DNA of 8,478 bases. Source: Gammaproteobacteria bacterium. Lineage in GTDB: Bacteria; Pseudomonadota; Gammaproteobacteria; Enterobacterales; Kangiellaceae. The stretch spans positions 1-8,478 of the forward strand of contig JABXIW010000043.1 in NCBI GenBank assembly GCA_013372875.1, written 5' to 3'. Within the stretch, counting starts at the first letter, position 1. Each line of letters begins with the position of its first letter. Under the pieces are notes generated by a model. The model had not been told where the DNA came from. It made no database searches and saw only the letters and a list, made by a program, of their open reading frames with translations. Positions 6,779 through 8,478 of this stretch are shown here, piece after piece. The position numbers were made by a program, and so were the translations under genes.

Positions 6779-7965
6779 GCAAAAAGATTTACTTAAATAG
6801 CTTAGGTCTTATCAATGCTTTAGGTATGGATAAAGCATCTATTTGGGCTAATTTATTGCTGGCAGGGAAGCGATTTTTAAGTCTTGATGAGAAGCTAATT
6901 CCTAACAAAAAGGCCTTTGTTGGCAAGGTTTCTCAATCCTTAGCTGAAATTCCTGAGAGCTTGCAGCAGTTCGAAAATCGCAATAATCAATTATTATTAG
7001 CTGCTTTCAAGCAGGTTGAAGCCGACTATAAAAAATTAGCAGCAGATCTTAATTCTAGTCGTATTGCCATTATTCTGGGTACTAGCACTGGTGCCATGGA
7101 TGACGCAGAGCTGCAGTTATCGCAGCACTTAAAAGGATCTGGTTTTGATGAAAGCTATCATTTCCTTAATCAAGAAATTGGTGGTGGGGATGAGTTTCTG
7201 GCTAGCTACTTGGGTTTGCAAGATTCAATTCATTACACGGTTTCTACGGCTTGTTCTTCCAGTGCTAAAGCATTAGTTGCTGCCAAGTATTTGATTGAAA
7301 ATGATATGGCGGATTTGGTTATCGCAGGCGGTGCCGATAGCTTGTGCAAGCTGACACTAAATGGTTTTAATGCCCTTGAGTCGCTCAGTAAGAGCATCTG
7401 CAAGCCGTTTTCGGATAATCGCGATGGTATTAATATAGGGGAGGGAGCTGCTTTGTTTTTAGTTTCTAAGCAACCAGCAGGAGTCTCGCTTTTAGGAGCT
7501 GGTGAAACTTCTGACGCCCATCATATGTCGGCGCCTGATCCGCAAGCTACAGGCGCTATTAATGCTATGCAGCAAGCGCTAACTCAAGCAAATTTATCAG
7601 CTGAACAAATTGATTATCTTAATTTGCATGGAACCGCCACAATAAAAAATGATGAGATGGAAGCAAAAGCGGTAGTTAATGTTTTCGCTGACTCAAGACC
7701 ATTTGTCAGCTCCACCAAGCACTTAACTGGGCATATGCTAGGCGCTGCTGGCGCTTCAGAGATAGGTTTTTGTTGGTTGGCGTTGCAAAATGAAAGTGAA
7801 GGGCGACTACCTTTAAACCAGCCCGATACAGGGACAGAGTTTTCCGCTTTGAATTTTGTCACTCAAGCACCAACAAAAAATGTTAAAATTAGCCACTGTA
7901 TGAGCAATTCATTTGCTTTTGGCGGCAATAATATTTCCGTGATTTTATCCAAAGAAACTAATTAA
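6775..7965 (+). CDS. Beta-ketoacyl-ACP synthase (FabB/FabF-like ketosynthase) of the aryl polyene pathway
   Basis: This 396-residue thiolase-fold condensing enzyme joins malonyl-ACP units to the growing chain in the cytoplasm. The full catalytic set is visible: nucleophile Cys160 in VSTACSSSAK, His285 in LHGTATIKNDEME, Lys315 and His320 in SSTKHLTGHMLGAAGASE. GINIGEGAALFLV near 218-230 and the C-terminal SNSFAFGGNN loop are also typical. Because Cys is present, it is an active ketosynthase and not a chain-length-factor-type partner. Aryl polyene systems use several ketosynthases, some paired with an inactive partner, and others probably lie outside this window. It overlaps the lipoprotein gene by ATGA and is separated by one base from the dehydratase. 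Together with the reductase that follows, this forms an elongation block. It is slightly shorter than E. coli FabF, which is usual for this subgroup. A role in general fatty acid synthesis is less likely given the operon. Confidence 0.92.
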   Translation: MSKKIYLNSLGLINALGMDKASIWANLLLAGKRFLSLDEKLIPNKKAFVGKVSQSLAEIPESLQQFENRNNQLLLAAFKQVEADYKKLAADLNSSRIAIILGTSTGAMDDAELQLSQHLKGSGFDESYHFLNQEIGGGDEFLASYLGLQDSIHYTVSTACSSSAKALVAAKYLIENDMADLVIAGGADSLCKLTLNGFNALESLSKSICKPFSDNRDGINIGEGAALFLVSKQPAGVSLLGAGETSDAHHMSAPDPQATGAINAMQQALTQANLSAEQIDYLNLHGTATIKNDEMEAKAVVNVFADSRPFVSSTKHLTGHMLGAAGASEIGFCWLALQNESEGRLPLNQPDTGTEFSALNFVTQAPTKNVKISHCMSNSFAFGGNNISVILSKETN

Positions 7966-7966
7966 A

Positions 7967-8431
7967 ATGCAGCAGTATATCGGTCAGAGCATAGAGCCTT
8001 ATTCGCCATTATCGAGAAGTATGTGTTTGCTTGATAATATCGAAGCGATAGACGGTAGTAGCTTTTGTGCCTCAGTTATTTTGAATGAAAGCTCCAGCTT
8101 TGCAGAAAGCACTGGAGTGCCTGGTTGGTTGGGTATTGAATATATGGCGCAGACGATTGCCGCCTTTGCTGGTGTTAAAGCTGATGCTAAGCAAGAACCT
8201 GTAAAAATAGGTTTTCTGCTTGGCTCCAGAAAGTATCAATCGGATATTTCGGAATTCCCTTTTAATAAAAAGATTTATGTTCAGGTTAAAGAGTTGATGC
8301 AAGATGAATCAGGCTTAGGCGTATTTGAGTGCCAGATTAGCATCGATGATGAAGTTGTGGCTCAAGCACGATTAAATGTTTTCCAGCCTGAAGATCCAGT
8401 AAAGTTTATCAATGAGCAAGAAAATGAGTAG
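7967..8431 (+). CDS. ApeP-like hotdog 3-hydroxyacyl-ACP dehydratase
   Basis: This 154-residue protein has a single hotdog domain related to FabA/FabZ. The diagnostic segment is GVPGWLGIEYMAQTIAAFAG (residues 50-69), equivalent to the FabZ motif PGVLxxEAMAQ. Glu58 is at the position of the FabZ catalytic Glu. Eight residues before the PG pair, where FabA/FabZ carry the catalytic His, this protein has Ser44 (SSSFAESTGVPG). A later RKYQSD segment near 88-93 recalls the FabZ lid region. It would remove water from 3-hydroxyacyl-ACP to give the conjugated double bonds, but without His it may act as the partner half of a heterodimer with a second dehydratase encoded elsewhere; aryl polyene systems are known to use two (ApeI and ApeP). 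ATG 7967 is one base after the ketosynthase stop, with only a weak upstream AAAGAA. It overlaps the ketoreductase start by 8 bases. Confidence 0.83.
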   Translation: MQQYIGQSIEPYSPLSRSMCLLDNIEAIDGSSFCASVILNESSSFAESTGVPGWLGIEYMAQTIAAFAGVKADAKQEPVKIGFLLGSRKYQSDISEFPFNKKIYVQVKELMQDESGLGVFECQISIDDEVVAQARLNVFQPEDPVKFINEQENE

Positions 8432-8478
8432 AAGAGTTTTAGTCACAGGTTCCAGTAAAGGTATTGGTCAAGCCATTG
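8424..8478 (+). CDS. FabG-like 3-oxoacyl-ACP reductase (SDR), 5' fragment cut by window end
   Basis: Only 18 codons are visible, but they encode a classic short-chain dehydrogenase N-terminus. A basic start (MSRR) leads into the first beta-strand VLVTG and then SSKGIGQAI, which is the TGxxxGIG NAD(P)-binding motif. Such a gene next to a ketosynthase and a dehydratase is expected to be the ketoreductase that reduces 3-oxoacyl-ACP in each elongation cycle. ATG 8424 is preferred because it gives the usual short leader before the motif and overlaps the dehydratase stop (8 bases). An in-frame ATG at 8412 would add four residues (MSKK) and cannot be excluded. The rest of the gene lies beyond the window. 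Fold call firm, function from context. Confidence 0.85.
   Translation, partial: MSRRVLVTGSSKGIGQAI

Overview
This window is the middle of one densely packed, single-direction operon, and every supported gene is on the + strand. It reads as part of an aryl polyene (APE) pigment gene cluster, a family of type II polyketide-like clusters common in Gram-negative bacteria and related to xanthomonadin and flexirubin clusters. The case rests on the combination of genes rather than on any single one. They are a GT2 glycosyltransferase, an LpxL-like acyltransferase, an aromatic ammonia-lyase, a 4HBT thioesterase, a LolA-like carrier, an MMPL/RND exporter, a DUF3261-type lipoprotein, a ketosynthase, a hotdog dehydratase and a FabG-type ketoreductase.

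Layout: positions 1-473 hold the 3' part of the glycosyltransferase, and 476-1399 an acyltransferase starting at TTG. Positions 1406-2950 hold a HAL/PAL/TAL-family ammonia-lyase, and 2940-3362 a YbgC/4HBT-like thioesterase. Then come a LolA-like periplasmic protein (3359-3922), a 12-TM MMPL exporter (3912-6209) and an outer-membrane-type lipoprotein (6206-6778). The window closes with a beta-ketoacyl-ACP synthase (6775-7965), an ApeP-like dehydratase (7967-8431) and the first codons of a ketoreductase (8424 to the edge). Neighbouring genes overlap by 4-11 bases or are separated by at most 6, so there is no room for internal promoters or terminators between genes. No RNA gene, mobile element, CRISPR array or sizeable repeat was seen.

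How the genes may work together (inference from known APE systems): the ammonia-lyase could make a cinnamate or 4-hydroxycinnamate starter from Phe or Tyr. The ketosynthase, ketoreductase and dehydratase would extend it into a polyene on an acyl carrier protein, and the thioesterase would release or proofread acyl groups. The glycosyltransferase and acyltransferase would build the lipid anchor. The LolA-like protein, the MMPL exporter and the lipoprotein would move the product from the inner to the outer membrane. The acyl carrier proteins, starter-activating ligase, remaining ketosynthase/chain-length partner, second dehydratase and aromatic-tailoring genes are not in the window and would be expected on either side.

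Organism: the inner plus outer membrane machinery (LolA-like, lipoprotein, LpxL-like) shows a Gram-negative bacterium. The AT-rich coding sequence and the gene order suggest a gammaproteobacterium, perhaps marine, but the genus cannot be fixed from this sequence. The system is an APE-type cluster of known kind, not a wholly new system. The points most worth a second look are the unusual selectivity pair of the ammonia-lyase and the missing histidine in the dehydratase.
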